Shown: positions 20,438 to 30,313, counted from the first letter of the stretch. The stretch is DNA of 46,455 nt from Bacteroidetes bacterium HGW-Bacteroidetes-21 (GCA_002840935.1 PHDH01000004.1:1-46455), one strand, 5' to 3'. The notes: generated from the letters alone by a model not told the origin. Numbers and translations: made by a program.

Positions 20438-21745
20438 TTATTTTTGTCTGAAAAAAATTGTCATCGGACATCCTTCAAAATTCCATTTCTCCCTGATTTT
20501 GTTTTCAATATATCGTTTGTAGGGATCGCGAATATATTGAGGAAGGTTACAGAAAATGGCAAAACAGGGATAATTCATAGGTAGCTGGGTCGCATATTTA
20601 ATACGGATATATTTTCCCTTATAGGCGGGTGGCTGATAGGCTTCAATAAGCTCCTGAATATATTCGTTCAGCTCGTGTGTTTTGACTTTTCGGGTGCGAT
20701 TTTGATAAACCTCCATGGCTTTTTCCATCACTTTTAGCACTCTTTGTTTGGTGAGTGCTGATGTAAAAACAACGGGGACATCATTAAATGGCGCCATTTT
20801 TTCAAGAACTTTCTGAGTGTATTCTTTGGTGCTGCTATTGTCTTTTTCGACCAAATCCCATTTATTGACAGCAATCACAACGCCCTTATTATTGCCAATA
20901 ATAATTCTAAAAATATTCATATCCTGGGCTTCAAATCCCTGTTGGGCGTCGAGCATAAGGATACATACATCCGTGTTTTCGATGGCACGAACGGAACGCA
21001 TGACACTATAAAACTCTATGTCTTCTTCCACTTTGGCTTTTTTTCTGAGTCCCGCTGTATCGACCAGTAAAAAGTCCATGCCAAATTTATTGTACCTTGT
21101 ATATATAGAGTCGCGGGTAGTGCCGGCAACGGGGGTTACAATAAGTTTGTCTATTCCAAGCAGGGCATTGAGAAGAGATGATTTTCCCACGTTGGGTCTT
21201 CCGGCTACGGTGATGCGGGGCACGTCGACTTCTTCTTCGACGGCTGTTTTTTCGGGTAAAAGTTTCACCAGTTCATCCAGCAATTCGCCCGATCCGCTGC
21301 CTGTCATACCCGAAATGGGATATATTTCGCCTAATCCTAAGGCGTGAAAAACATGAATGTCGGCCATGTGCGCAGGGGCGTCGACTTTGTTTACGGCAAG
21401 TAAAACCGGTTTGCCTGCTTTGCGAAGAATTCGGGCCACAGATTCGTCGAGATCGGTAATATCGCTATGAACATCTACCAGAAAAATAATCACATCAGCC
21501 TCATTAATAGCCAGATGAACCTGTTTGCGGATTTCTTCCTCGAAAATATCTTCTGAATTAGTCACATATCCGCCAGTGTCAATCACCGAGAAAGGGACAC
21601 CGTTCCATTCGGATCTTCCGTATTGACGGTCGCGGGTTACGCCAGCAATCTCATCTACAATAGCCTGACGCTGACCAATAAGACGGTTAAAAAAAGTACT
21701 TTTCCCTACATTAGGGCGACCAACTATGGCTACAATATTTGACAT
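20438..21745 (-). CDS. der: Ribosome biogenesis GTPase Der
   Basis: Two G domains: [19 protein letters not shown] and [24 protein letters not shown] and NKWD motifs; KH-like C-terminus. Confidence 0.96.
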   Translation of the reverse strand: MSNIVAIVGRPNVGKSTFFNRLIGQRQAIVDEIAGVTRDRQYGRSEWNGVPFSVIDTGGYVTNSEDIFEEEIRKQVHLAINEADVIIFLVDVHSDITDLDESVARILRKAGKPVLLAVNKVDAPAHMADIHVFHALGLGEIYPISGMTGSGSGELLDELVKLLPEKTAVEEEVDVPRITVAGRPNVGKSSLLNALLGIDKLIVTPVAGTTRDSIYTRYNKFGMDFLLVDTAGLRKKAKVEEDIEFYSVMRSVRAIENTDVCILMLDAQQGFEAQDMNIFRIIIGNNKGVVIAVNKWDLVEKDNSSTKEYTQKVLEKMAPFNDVPVVFTSALTKQRVLKVMEKAMEVYQNRTRKVKTHELNEYIQELIEAYQPPAYKGKYIRIKYATQLPMNYPCFAIFCNLPQYIRDPYKRYIENKIREKWNFEGCPMTIFFRQK

Positions 21746-21766
21746 ACAAAATAATTTTAAAAGAAA

Positions 21767-22642
21767 TCAATAACCGAAACGTTTTAACTGTCTGGGATTT
21801 TCCCGCCAGTTTTCGGCTACTTTGACAAATAATTCGAGATAAATTCTACCATCGAGAAAAATCTCAATGTCCTTTCGGGCTTCAATGCCCAGATGTTTTA
21901 TGGCTTTTCCTTTTTCGCCTATAATAATGCTTTTCTGACTGTCCCGGGCGACATAGATAACGGCCTTGATCACAGTAATGTCGGATTTTTCCTGAAATTC
22001 ATCAATCTGCACCTCGCAACTATAAGGAATTTCCTGATGATAATAGTCGAGAATTTTTTCGCGGATAATTTCCGAAACAAAGAAACGCAGACTACGGTCC
22101 GACATTTCATCTTTATCATAATAAGGTGGGTGTACAGGAAGTACATTGAGTATTTCCATCAGAACTTTGGCCACATTAAAATTCTTGACGGCGCTAACGG
22201 GAATGGTCTGTGCATTGGGAAGAAGGGTTTTCCATTTTTCCATTTTCGCCTCAATTTCCTCCTGCCCTGTCAGATCAATTTTGTTTAAGACATGAATTAC
22301 AGGAGTTTCGGTGGTTTTTAGTTTTTCTGGAATAGCTACTTCGTCGGGATTCTGAGTAGCTTCGGTTACAAACATAAAGACATCCGCGTCAACCAGTGCC
22401 TGATTTACAAACTCCATCATGGCCTCGTGCATTTTATACGAAGGCTTATTAATAATCCCCGGAGTATCGCTGAAAACGATTTGGTATTCTTCGGCATTCA
22501 GTATACCTAAAATACGGTGACGTGTTGTTTGTGCTTTGGGTGAGATAATAGAGAGTTTTTGTCCCAGCATGGCATTCATGAGGGTCGACTTACCCACATT
22601 GGGGGCACCTAAAATATTGGCAAAACCGGCTTTGTGTTCCAT
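21767..22642 (-). CDS. era: GTPase Era
   Basis: GFANILGAPNVGKSTLMNAMLGQKLSIISPKAQTTRHRILGI, DTPGI, NKIDL; KH domain VARDSQKSIIIGEKGKAIKHLGIEARKDIEIFL. Confidence 0.96.
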   Translation of the reverse strand: MEHKAGFANILGAPNVGKSTLMNAMLGQKLSIISPKAQTTRHRILGILNAEEYQIVFSDTPGIINKPSYKMHEAMMEFVNQALVDADVFMFVTEATQNPDEVAIPEKLKTTETPVIHVLNKIDLTGQEEIEAKMEKWKTLLPNAQTIPVSAVKNFNVAKVLMEILNVLPVHPPYYDKDEMSDRSLRFFVSEIIREKILDYYHQEIPYSCEVQIDEFQEKSDITVIKAVIYVARDSQKSIIIGEKGKAIKHLGIEARKDIEIFLDGRIYLELFVKVAENWRENPRQLKRFGY

Positions 22643-22795
22643 TGTATTATGTATTATAATCCATCTGCACGAAGATCATTCAAATGAGCGCGCAAGTTAT
22701 CAATTTTTTGTGAGGTAAAATAATTCAATTTAACCGGCAGATATTTAGGCAATTGATTGAGTTTTTTGAAATCTGTCGTGATGATTTCGGTTTTA

Positions 22796-22829
22796 AAATA
22801 AAAAACCCCGACCTAAAACGGCCAGGGTT
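22796..22829 (-). terminator. Terminator downstream of tRNA-Gln
   Basis: Minus strand: AACCCTGGCC GTTTTA GGTCGGGGTT TTTTA. Confidence 0.65.
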
Positions 22830-22830
22830 G

Positions 22831-22901
22831 TTGTCCGACCAGGATTCGAACCTGGACTGTATGAACCAAAATCACAAGTGCTACCATTACACCATCAGAC
22901 A
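22831..22901 (-). tRNA. tRNA-Gln (anticodon TTG)
   Basis: Minus strand TGTCTGATGGTGTAATGGTAGCACTTGTGATTTTGGTTCATACAGTCCAGGTTCGAATCCTGGTCGGACAA; cloverleaf arms pair; loop TTTTGGT gives anticodon TTG; no encoded CCA. Confidence 0.93.
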
Positions 22902-22958
22902 ATAATTGCGGCTGCAAAAGTATAAAAAAACGTGAAAAAGAAAAAAAAGAATTAAATA

Positions 22959-23681
22959 TTATTCGATCACCAGTTTATTTGTAGTAGGATTATAAGCTTC
23001 GTCAACCACATCGTTAAGTGTTTTAACTTTTTTCTCGAGTACAAATTTGCAACGTGAAAACTTTGTCACGGGCCATCCATACCATAATACATATTCGCCC
23101 TGTGCGTCTTTCATATTATATTTTGCCCAAGTGGAACCATCGAGTTCCCATGTCATACGGTCGTTATTCTCGTTGAAACTAACGGAAACGTCAAGGAATT
23201 TATGGTAAACTACTTCTTTCAACCATTCGGCTTGAATGTTAAAGAGATTCAGAATTTCTACCAAAGTACTGGTTCCGCCAATACCTTCCAGTTTCATTTC
23301 CAGAGCAAAGCGGTCTACTACACCGTCAGCTACAAAAAATTCACCACCATTAAAGGTCAGGTTGGCATAATTAAAACACTGGTCGATAATGGCTGAAATC
23401 TGTGTCCATTTTGATTCACCATATACCATATAAGTAACCATTGGTCCTGCGGTAGATAAAATGGTATTGTCACTTCCCAGATAAACGGCTGTAATAGGAA
23501 TCAGAGGGTTCTGAAATTTATCCATGATACTGGTTCCTGCTGAATCATAGGCTTCAACAACAATCCAAACGCCTTCCATTCTTGTTTTGGTAGGTGTTGG
23601 GGCATCTTTTTCACAGGAAAAAAGAAAAGCTACAAAAGGTAGTACGAATAATATCCGTAAGGTGGTTTTTAGTGTTTTCAT
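22959..23681 (-). CDS. Putative lipoprotein of unknown function
   Basis: Lipobox-like FVLPFVAFLFSCEKD; beta-rich protein with lipocalin-like 'MEGVWIVVEAYDSAG' opening. Confidence 0.7.
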   Translation of the reverse strand: MKTLKTTLRILFVLPFVAFLFSCEKDAPTPTKTRMEGVWIVVEAYDSAGTSIMDKFQNPLIPITAVYLGSDNTILSTAGPMVTYMVYGESKWTQISAIIDQCFNYANLTFNGGEFFVADGVVDRFALEMKLEGIGGTSTLVEILNLFNIQAEWLKEVVYHKFLDVSVSFNENNDRMTWELDGSTWAKYNMKDAQGEYVLWYGWPVTKFSRCKFVLEKKVKTLNDVVDEAYNPTTNKLVIE

Positions 23682-23706
23682 GATTAAAAATGATTTATGG
23701 CAAATA

Positions 23707-23736
23707 CAAAATTAGCATTTATTAATAAATCTGCAA
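23707..23736 (-). promoter_or_regulatory. Bacteroidota-type promoter of the lipoprotein gene
   Basis: Minus strand: TTG (23736-23734) - 19 bp - TAATTTTG (23714-23707). Confidence 0.65.
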
Positions 23737-23893
23737 TGTTTTTTTTCATTCTGATTGAATATGAATAGAATGCGTGATGCATATAGATCAATAAATCAGA
23801 CAAATGAGTGTTGTTTTAGATTTTTTATGGGCAAAACATAGAAGCCTTTGCCAAAAAAAACTTATTTTCGTGCCGTTTTTTAAATCAAATCAC

Positions 23894-26800
23894 ATGAATT
23901 ATAAGCATTGGAACAACATCATCGGCTGGGTGGTTTTTCTCATTTCTGCCGTTGTTTATTTAATGACCATTGAGGCTACAGCCAGTTTTTGGGATTGTGG
24001 TGAGTTTATTGCAACTGCTTTTAAACTAGAAGTAGGGCATCCTCCCGGGGCACCTTTGTTCATGATCATGGGTCGTATTTTCTCGTTATTTGCCGGAGGG
24101 AATGTTGAAAATGTTCCCGTTATGATTAATTCCATGTCGGCATTGGCCAGCGCATTTACCATATTATTCCTCTTTTGGACAATTACACATTTTGCTAAAA
24201 AAATGGTCGCTCCTGATGGCAAATTTGATCTTCCTAAGATATTAGTTGTATTAGGTAGTGGAGTTGTAGGTGCATTAGCCTATGCATTTTCAGATTCTTT
24301 CTGGTTTTCCGCAGTCGAAGCCGAGGTTTATGCTTCATCTTCCCTATTTACTGCCATTGTGTTTTGGGCAATCTGTAAATGGGAAAATGTTTCCGATCAG
24401 CGTTATGCCAACCGATGGCTGATTTTCATAGCTTACATTATGGGTCTTTCAGTCGGTGTTCACCTTTTAAATCTTTTGGCTATTCCTGCTATTGTATTTG
24501 TCTATTATTTCAAAAAATCTAAAGTAACAACCAAAGGAGTTATTTCTGCGGCTGCCATTTCAATGTTAATACTTGTGGCTATTATGTATGGAATCATCCC
24601 GGGGGTTTTTAAAGTGGCTTCGGGCTTTGAATTACTCTTTGTAAACTCATGGGGAATGTCCTTTAATATGGGTTTATATTTCTATTTATTTTTACTTTTA
24701 ATATCTGGGGTTGTCAGTATTTACTTAACACATATTGAAGGAAAGAGAGTTCTTCAGGCGCTCTCTATTACCGTTTTTGTTGTATTGTCGGGTATTCCAA
24801 TGATGGTTGATAGTGTATTATTCTGGATATTTTTTGCGGGACTGATTTTTTTCCTGGTATACCAGTTTCATCACCTTAAAGCCGCGTTTAATACCATATT
24901 ACTTTCAATTTTTGTTATCCTTATAGGCTATTCAACTTTTGCTATGATTATTATTCGTTCTTCGGCCAATCCTCCTATGGATGAAAATAATCCGGAAAAT
25001 GTTTTTTCTTTGATTTCTTATCTTAATCGTGAACAGTACGGGGATCGCCCATTGTTCTACGGTCAGTATTATTGCGCTCCACTGGATTCAAAAGATCCGG
25101 TAAAACTGGGAAATCCTGTTTATATTCAGGATGATGGAAAGTATGTACAGGTTGATCAGAAAGAATCCTATAATTACGATTCACGTTTTTGCAGTGTCTT
25201 CCCACGTATGTTTAGCACAGAAGCACAGCATATCAGGGCATATAAGGAATGGGCAAATATTAAGGGTATTCCCATTAATGCCACCAATAATAATGGAGAG
25301 GTTGAAAAAATATACAAGCCCACTTTTGGCGAAAATCTGGCGTATTTCTTTAAATATCAGGTAGGTCATATGTATCTAAGGTATTTTATGTGGAATTTCG
25401 CGGGTCGTCAGAATGATATTCAGGGCCATGGAGGTATTCTTCACGGAAACTGGTTGTCGGGTATTAATGCTTTAGATGAAATGCGTCTTGGACCACAGGA
25501 TAATCTTCCCAGTGATTTGAAAAACAATAAAGCCCGAAATACCTACTTTTTCCTTCCCTTAATATTAGGTCTATTGGGGATGTTTTTCCATATGAGTAAA
25601 GAAAAGAATGGATTCTGGTCGGTTATGCTATTATTTATTCTGACAGGCCTTGCCATTGTTGTTTATCTTAATCAGTATCCTTATCAACCTCGTGAACGAG
25701 ACTATGCTTATACGGGTTCGTTTTACGCGTTTTGTATCTGGATTGGTTTTGGTGTAACGGCATTATATACCTGGCTTTCAAAATATAAATTGTCAAAAAC
25801 TGTGTTAGCTACAGGTGTTATTATAGCTTCTTTTATCGCTGTACCATTGCTTATGGCCAATCAGAACTGGGATGATCATGATAGGTCGCAACGTTATACT
25901 GCCAGAGATTTTGCTAAAAACTACCTGAATTCCTGTGAAAAAGATGCCATCCTATTTACCAATGGAGATAATGATACTTTCCCGCTGTGGTATGCGCAGG
26001 AGGTAGAGGGTGTCAGAACTGATGTCCGCGTAGTAAATCTTAGTCTCTTTAATACCGACTGGTATGTCGATCAGATGAAACGCAAAGCATACGATTCAGA
26101 TCCCATACCCAATTCCTTTAAACACGAACAATATGTTCAGGGAACACGAGATTATCTGCCGGTAATGGAACGTATTAAAGGACCTGTTGATCTGAAAAAA
26201 GTAATGGAATTTATAAAAAGTGATCTGCCGGATACTCGTATTGAAAGACAAGGTGGTAAGTCGCTGAGCTTTGTTCCTACAAAGAGTTTTTATCTGCCCG
26301 TTGATCTGAAGAAAATTTTGGGTAATAATACTGTTTCTTTGAAAGACAGTGCCAGAGTTTTAGATAAAGTCGAATGGTCGATTAATAAAAATTATATCCT
26401 TAAAGCCGACCTGATGGTACTTGACATGCTGGCAGAAAATAATTGGAATAGACCGATTTATTTTGCCATTACGGTAGGTTCCGATAGTTATCTGAAACTC
26501 GAAAACTTCTTCCGTCTGGATGGTTTGGCGTATCGTTTTGTCCCCGTGAACAGTCCCTCAAAAGACGGTCAGATTGGCTATATCGATACGGATATTCTTT
26601 ACGACCGGCTTATGAATAAATTTGTATGGGGAAATATCAGCAATCCAAACGTTTATCTGGATGAGAATAATCTCCGTATGGCGATGAATTTCAGAAATAA
26701 CTTTGCTCGACTTGCCTTGGCTCTGCTGGATGAAGGAAAACGTGATTCTGCCGTGGCTGTACTTGACAAATGTCTCGAAGTAATGCCTGAAAAAACAGTA

Positions 26801-27151
26801 CCTTATAATTATTTTGTTTTAGGTATTGCCGAAGGCTATTATCGTGCTGGCGAAATGGTGAAAGCCAACGAGATTATGGAGAAAATGTATGAAGTTACTA
26901 AAGGAGAACTCGATTATTATCTTTCATTAGAGCCTCGTTATGCAAAGAGTGTTCAAACGGAAGCCAGAAGATCAATGGCTGTTTATCAGGAAATACTTAG
27001 GATAACCAATCAATATCGTTCCGGTGGAAATATGTTGCCAGGGATGAGTGTTGAAACGCCGCAGAATAATGCCGACACCAGTCTTTATCGCGAAATGGAA
27101 GATGCTTTCAAAATATATTACGACAAATATACACGCCTTTACGAAATATAA
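23894..27151 (+). CDS. DUF2723 family multi-pass membrane protein (predicted protein O-glycosyltransferase-like)
   Basis: ORF track start 23804; likely start 23894 (MNYKHWNNIIGWVVFLISAVVYLMTIEATASFWDCGEFIATAFKLEVGHPPGAPLF is typical of DUF2723). Many TM helices, C-terminal TPR-like region. Confidence 0.85.
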   Translation: MNYKHWNNIIGWVVFLISAVVYLMTIEATASFWDCGEFIATAFKLEVGHPPGAPLFMIMGRIFSLFAGGNVENVPVMINSMSALASAFTILFLFWTITHFAKKMVAPDGKFDLPKILVVLGSGVVGALAYAFSDSFWFSAVEAEVYASSSLFTAIVFWAICKWENVSDQRYANRWLIFIAYIMGLSVGVHLLNLLAIPAIVFVYYFKKSKVTTKGVISAAAISMLILVAIMYGIIPGVFKVASGFELLFVNSWGMSFNMGLYFYLFLLLISGVVSIYLTHIEGKRVLQALSITVFVVLSGIPMMVDSVLFWIFFAGLIFFLVYQFHHLKAAFNTILLSIFVILIGYSTFAMIIIRSSANPPMDENNPENVFSLISYLNREQYGDRPLFYGQYYCAPLDSKDPVKLGNPVYIQDDGKYVQVDQKESYNYDSRFCSVFPRMFSTEAQHIRAYKEWANIKGIPINATNNNGEVEKIYKPTFGENLAYFFKYQVGHMYLRYFMWNFAGRQNDIQGHGGILHGNWLSGINALDEMRLGPQDNLPSDLKNNKARNTYFFLPLILGLLGMFFHMSKEKNGFWSVMLLFILTGLAIVVYLNQYPYQPRERDYAYTGSFYAFCIWIGFGVTALYTWLSKYKLSKTVLATGVIIASFIAVPLLMANQNWDDHDRSQRYTARDFAKNYLNSCEKDAILFTNGDNDTFPLWYAQEVEGVRTDVRVVNLSLFNTDWYVDQMKRKAYDSDPIPNSFKHEQYVQGTRDYLPVMERIKGPVDLKKVMEFIKSDLPDTRIERQGGKSLSFVPTKSFYLPVDLKKILGNNTVSLKDSARVLDKVEWSINKNYILKADLMVLDMLAENNWNRPIYFAITVGSDSYLKLENFFRLDGLAYRFVPVNSPSKDGQIGYIDTDILYDRLMNKFVWGNISNPNVYLDENNLRMAMNFRNNFARLALALLDEGKRDSAVAVLDKCLEVMPEKTVPYNYFVLGIAEGYYRAGEMVKANEIMEKMYEVTKGELDYYLSLEPRYAKSVQTEARRSMAVYQEILRITNQYRSGGNMLPGMSVETPQNNADTSLYREMEDAFKIYYDKYTRLYEI

Positions 27152-27762
27152 TGTTTGACAGATTAGCGGGAAATGCAGCTAAAATTGTTTTTCCCGCTGC
27201 TGTTTTTTCTGTTCCTGGAGCCAGGGAAACAGTTTACCTGACATTTGATGATGGCCCTGTAGCCAATGTCACTCCACAAATTTTAGATATACTTAAAGCA
27301 AAAGAAGTAAAAGCGACTTTCTTCTGTTTGGGCGAAAACGTAAAAAAAAATCCTGCTATTTTCGAGCGGATTATCAAAGAAGGTCATCGACTGGGATTGC
27401 ATGGATACAAGCATCTGAATGGATACAAAACAGGTCGGCATGCTTATCTACAAAACGTGATTAAAGGCAGTGAATGGATTGCCTCCGATTTATTTCGACC
27501 TCCCTATGGACGAATAACACCGAAACAATATCAACTACTAAAAGACCGATATCGAATTGTTTTTTGGTCGCTCATGAGTTATGATTACCATTCACAGAAT
27601 ACACTGGAAAAATGCCTTGATAATCTGAAAAAGAAAACAAAGGCAGGAGACATTGTCGTTTTTCATGATAACGAAAAAGTTCGTTTAAATAGCGTTTCTC
27701 TGCTTTCGGATTATATTGACTTTTGTCGTGCACAAAACTTTTTTTTCGGTGTAATAGACTGA
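27151..27762 (+). CDS. Polysaccharide deacetylase family protein (NodB-like)
   Basis: VYLTFDDGPVANVTPQILDILKAKEVKATFFCLGENVKKNP, HRLGLHGYKH, FRPPYGRITPKQ, DIVVFHDNEK. Confidence 0.9.
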   Translation: MFDRLAGNAAKIVFPAAVFSVPGARETVYLTFDDGPVANVTPQILDILKAKEVKATFFCLGENVKKNPAIFERIIKEGHRLGLHGYKHLNGYKTGRHAYLQNVIKGSEWIASDLFRPPYGRITPKQYQLLKDRYRIVFWSLMSYDYHSQNTLEKCLDNLKKKTKAGDIVVFHDNEKVRLNSVSLLSDYIDFCRAQNFFFGVID

Positions 27763-27798
27763 TTTTACAGCGGTAATTCCTAACTTTGTCATAATAGC

Positions 27799-28716
27799 AT
27801 GGAGAAAGCATTTTTATATAAAGCGTTTGGGCTGGTTTTTTCTTCCAGTATTGAATTACCGGAGTTATTGGTAGTCAATAATGAGTCGCCCGATGTCTCG
27901 ATTTCTATTCATGCAGTTCCCGAGGCTATTGAAAATCCTATCCTGAAAACAAGTCGCTTTGAAGTGGCCGAAGGGAGATTTCTCTTGACAGTCGATAAAG
28001 TGGCTCGGTTTTATGCCGAAGAGGGTCGTATCGTCTTTATAATGCCTTTCCCGGGTGCAACAGAAGATGAAATAAGATTGTTTTTATATGGGTCCGTTTT
28101 TGCCGCTTTGTTTCATCAGCGTGGAATGATGCCTCTTCATGCAACGACAGTTGGTGATGGAGAGAATGCTTATTCTTTTTCAGGGAATAGTGGTATGGGA
28201 AAATCTTCTCTCTCATTTTCTCTCATCGAAACGGGTCGCTTTAATCTGGTGTCAGATGATATTTCCATTCTGTCTGTCAATGCAGGGAATATCATGGCTT
28301 TGCCGGGATTACCCCGTGTTAAGCTATGGGCAGATGTACTTGAATATACCCAAAAAGATGTATCACAACTCAGGAATATTCGCAAATCCATTGAAAAATA
28401 CAATTACCCGCTGGAAGATCGTTTTGCCAAAGAACCGGTTCAACTTAAAGCGATTTTCTTCCTTACCACACGACATCAATCAGAAATATCTCTGAAAGTG
28501 GTGACCGGCACAGAGAAATTTAACTTGCTACAACATAATATATTCCGCTTACAGTTTATGCCTGGGAATAGTTTGCAACAGCAGTATTTTCAATTTACCA
28601 CGGCGATACTTCAAAAAACGGCGGTTTTTCAGGTTGTACGACCCCGTTTAGGCTTTGAACTGGGTATGTTACGCGATCGCATCGAAGAAGCAATACATTC
28701 CTTAAAAAAACAATGA
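27799..28716 (+). CDS. HPr kinase-like P-loop protein (RiPP-cluster type)
   Basis: YSFSGNSGMGKSSLSFSLIETGRFNLVSDDISIL; HprK-type Walker A region; position next to RRE and B2 genes. Confidence 0.75.
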   Translation: MEKAFLYKAFGLVFSSSIELPELLVVNNESPDVSISIHAVPEAIENPILKTSRFEVAEGRFLLTVDKVARFYAEEGRIVFIMPFPGATEDEIRLFLYGSVFAALFHQRGMMPLHATTVGDGENAYSFSGNSGMGKSSLSFSLIETGRFNLVSDDISILSVNAGNIMALPGLPRVKLWADVLEYTQKDVSQLRNIRKSIEKYNYPLEDRFAKEPVQLKAIFFLTTRHQSEISLKVVTGTEKFNLLQHNIFRLQFMPGNSLQQQYFQFTTAILQKTAVFQVVRPRLGFELGMLRDRIEEAIHSLKKQ

Positions 28717-29549
28717 AAACAGATAAAAATATTATCTGGCTGGCTTCATATCCTAAATCGGGAAATACCTGGTTCAGGACTATTTTGGCCTATTTATATA
28801 AAAAGGATAGCTTTGACATTAATCAACTCGACATTAGTCCGATATACAGTAGTCGAACTTTTATTGAAAACGAGACAGGGGTAGATAGTACTGACCTAAC
28901 TCCTGAGGAATCGGACGAATTAAGGATTTCGATTTTTGATAAGGTTTATGGTGAATATCCGTCATTTTTCAAGATACACGATGCCATGATAAATCTTCCG
29001 GATGGTCGTCCGTTGATTCCGGTTCATCAAACGCATTGTGCCCTGTATTTTGTCCGAAATCCGTTGGATGTTGCTGTTTCTTTTGCAAATCATAGTTCCA
29101 AGACCATTGAAAAAACCATAGAAAACATGGGTCGGGACCAATTCAGTTTGGCAGCATCTACAAAAAAGTATAATAATCAGTTCCGGCAAAAATTATTGTC
29201 ATGGTCAGGGCATGTGGAAAGTTGGACTAGACAAACGCTTTTTCCGGTGAGAGTTTTAAGATATGAGGATATGCTTGCGCAACCCGAGAAGATTTTTCTG
29301 GATACCATAATTAATTATTTAAAATTGCCTTTTTCTGAAACCGAAGTCATTGAAGCTGTAAATGCCTGTAGTTTCGAAAATCTGAAGAAGCTGGAAATGG
29401 AAAAAGGCTTTAAAGAAAAGCCTCCCGGTTGTAGTGCATTTTTTCGTAAAGGGGTTTCGGGCGACTTTGTTAATCATTTGTCGGATAGCCAGATAATGGA
29501 CGTAAAACAGGCGCATGCAAAAATAATGAAAGAATATAATTATCTTTGA
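28713..29549 (+). CDS. Sulfotransferase domain protein
   Basis: IIWLASYPKSGNTWFRTILAYLY (5'-PSB loop), YFVRNPLDVAVSFANHSSK (3'-PB-like), LRYEDMLAQPEKIFLDTINYLKLP-like segment, FFRKGVSGDFVNHLSDSQ. Confidence 0.88.
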   Translation: MKTDKNIIWLASYPKSGNTWFRTILAYLYKKDSFDINQLDISPIYSSRTFIENETGVDSTDLTPEESDELRISIFDKVYGEYPSFFKIHDAMINLPDGRPLIPVHQTHCALYFVRNPLDVAVSFANHSSKTIEKTIENMGRDQFSLAASTKKYNNQFRQKLLSWSGHVESWTRQTLFPVRVLRYEDMLAQPEKIFLDTIINYLKLPFSETEVIEAVNACSFENLKKLEMEKGFKEKPPGCSAFFRKGVSGDFVNHLSDSQIMDVKQAHAKIMKEYNYL

Positions 29550-29551
29550 GC

Positions 29552-29848
29552 ATGAAATCAGACTATCTTAATAATGACGTGATTCAGCGCAATCCAAAAT
29601 TGCTTTCCAGCCAGATTGACGGAGAAACGATCATGATGAATATGCATGATGGTAATTACTATGGTTTGAATGAAATTGCAAGTCGCATTTGGGAGGTCAT
29701 TGAAAAACCTGTCGAATTTAATCAGTTGGTTGAGACTTTGCTAAGCGAATTTGACGTGGAACAGGAGACCTGTACCAAAGATGTTAGTCTTTTTCTGAAG
29801 CAGCTGGAACAAAAAAAACTGATTATTGTAACGAACCAAAATGGTTAA
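29552..29848 (+). CDS. PqqD family protein (RiPP recognition element, lasso B1-like)
   Basis: NDVIQRNPKLLSSQIDGETIMMNMHDGNYYGLNEIASRIWEVIEKPVEFNQLVETLLSEFDV; track starts at TTG 29546, ATG at 29552. Confidence 0.85.
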   Translation: MKSDYLNNDVIQRNPKLLSSQIDGETIMMNMHDGNYYGLNEIASRIWEVIEKPVEFNQLVETLLSEFDVEQETCTKDVSLFLKQLEQKKLIIVTNQNG

Positions 29849-30269
29849 AGCATTACGCTTTTTTAGTATTCGGGGATTGGAAAGAAGGTATTTCCTTCTC
29901 GCGATATACTATTCGGCCATAGCAAGGATATTGGTTTTATTTGTTCCTTTTAGAAAGTATTCCTTTTGGTTGGGCAAATATGGCATTGAAACGGTAGAAC
30001 AGGCCATTCTTCAAACAGAGAAGATTAAAGTTATTTCCATTGCCATACACCGAGCTTCACGTGTTACTCCTTGGCGGTATAAATGTCTCGAACAGGCTAT
30101 GGTGGCTAAAAAGCTATTGAATAAGAATAAACTTCCTTCGACTATTTATTTTGGCGTAAGAAAAGAGAATGCAAAAATGGAGGCACATGCCTGGATCCGA
30201 TGCGGAGATATTTTTGTGACTGGTGGAAGGAACAGATCAGCTTTTACGGTTGTTTCCTGGTTTTCTTAA
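29841..30269 (+). CDS. Lasso peptide biosynthesis B2-type transglutaminase-like protease
   Basis: Candidate Cys/His/Asp residues in RYKCLEQAMVAKKLLNKNKLPSTIYFGVRKENAKMEAHAWIRCGDIFVTGG. Confidence 0.82.
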   Translation: MVKALRFFSIRGLERRYFLLAIYYSAIARILVLFVPFRKYSFWLGKYGIETVEQAILQTEKIKVISIAIHRASRVTPWRYKCLEQAMVAKKLLNKNKLPSTIYFGVRKENAKMEAHAWIRCGDIFVTGGRNRSAFTVVSWFS

Positions 30270-30281
30270 AATATAAAAATA

Positions 30282-30313
30282 AAAAAACCGCCTTGTGAAA
30301 GACGGTTTTTTTA
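30282..30313. terminator. Bidirectional terminator between B2 protease and RNR genes
   Basis: AAAAAACCGCC TTGTGAAA GACGGTTTTTTT. Confidence 0.8.

Noticed and set aside
21893-22288. 131-aa + strand ORF
   Set aside because: Antisense to era, no conserved motifs.
28139-28495. 118-aa + strand ORF inside the HprK-like gene, considered as a hidden RiPP precursor
   Set aside because: Out-of-frame translation of the kinase gene; too long and without a leader/core pattern.
28962-29516. Two minus-strand ORFs (28962-29189, 29319-29516) considered as RiPP precursors
   Set aside because: Antisense to the sulfotransferase gene; no lasso-like core (Gly/Ala/Ser start with Asp/Glu at 7-9 after a Thr at -2) was evident.
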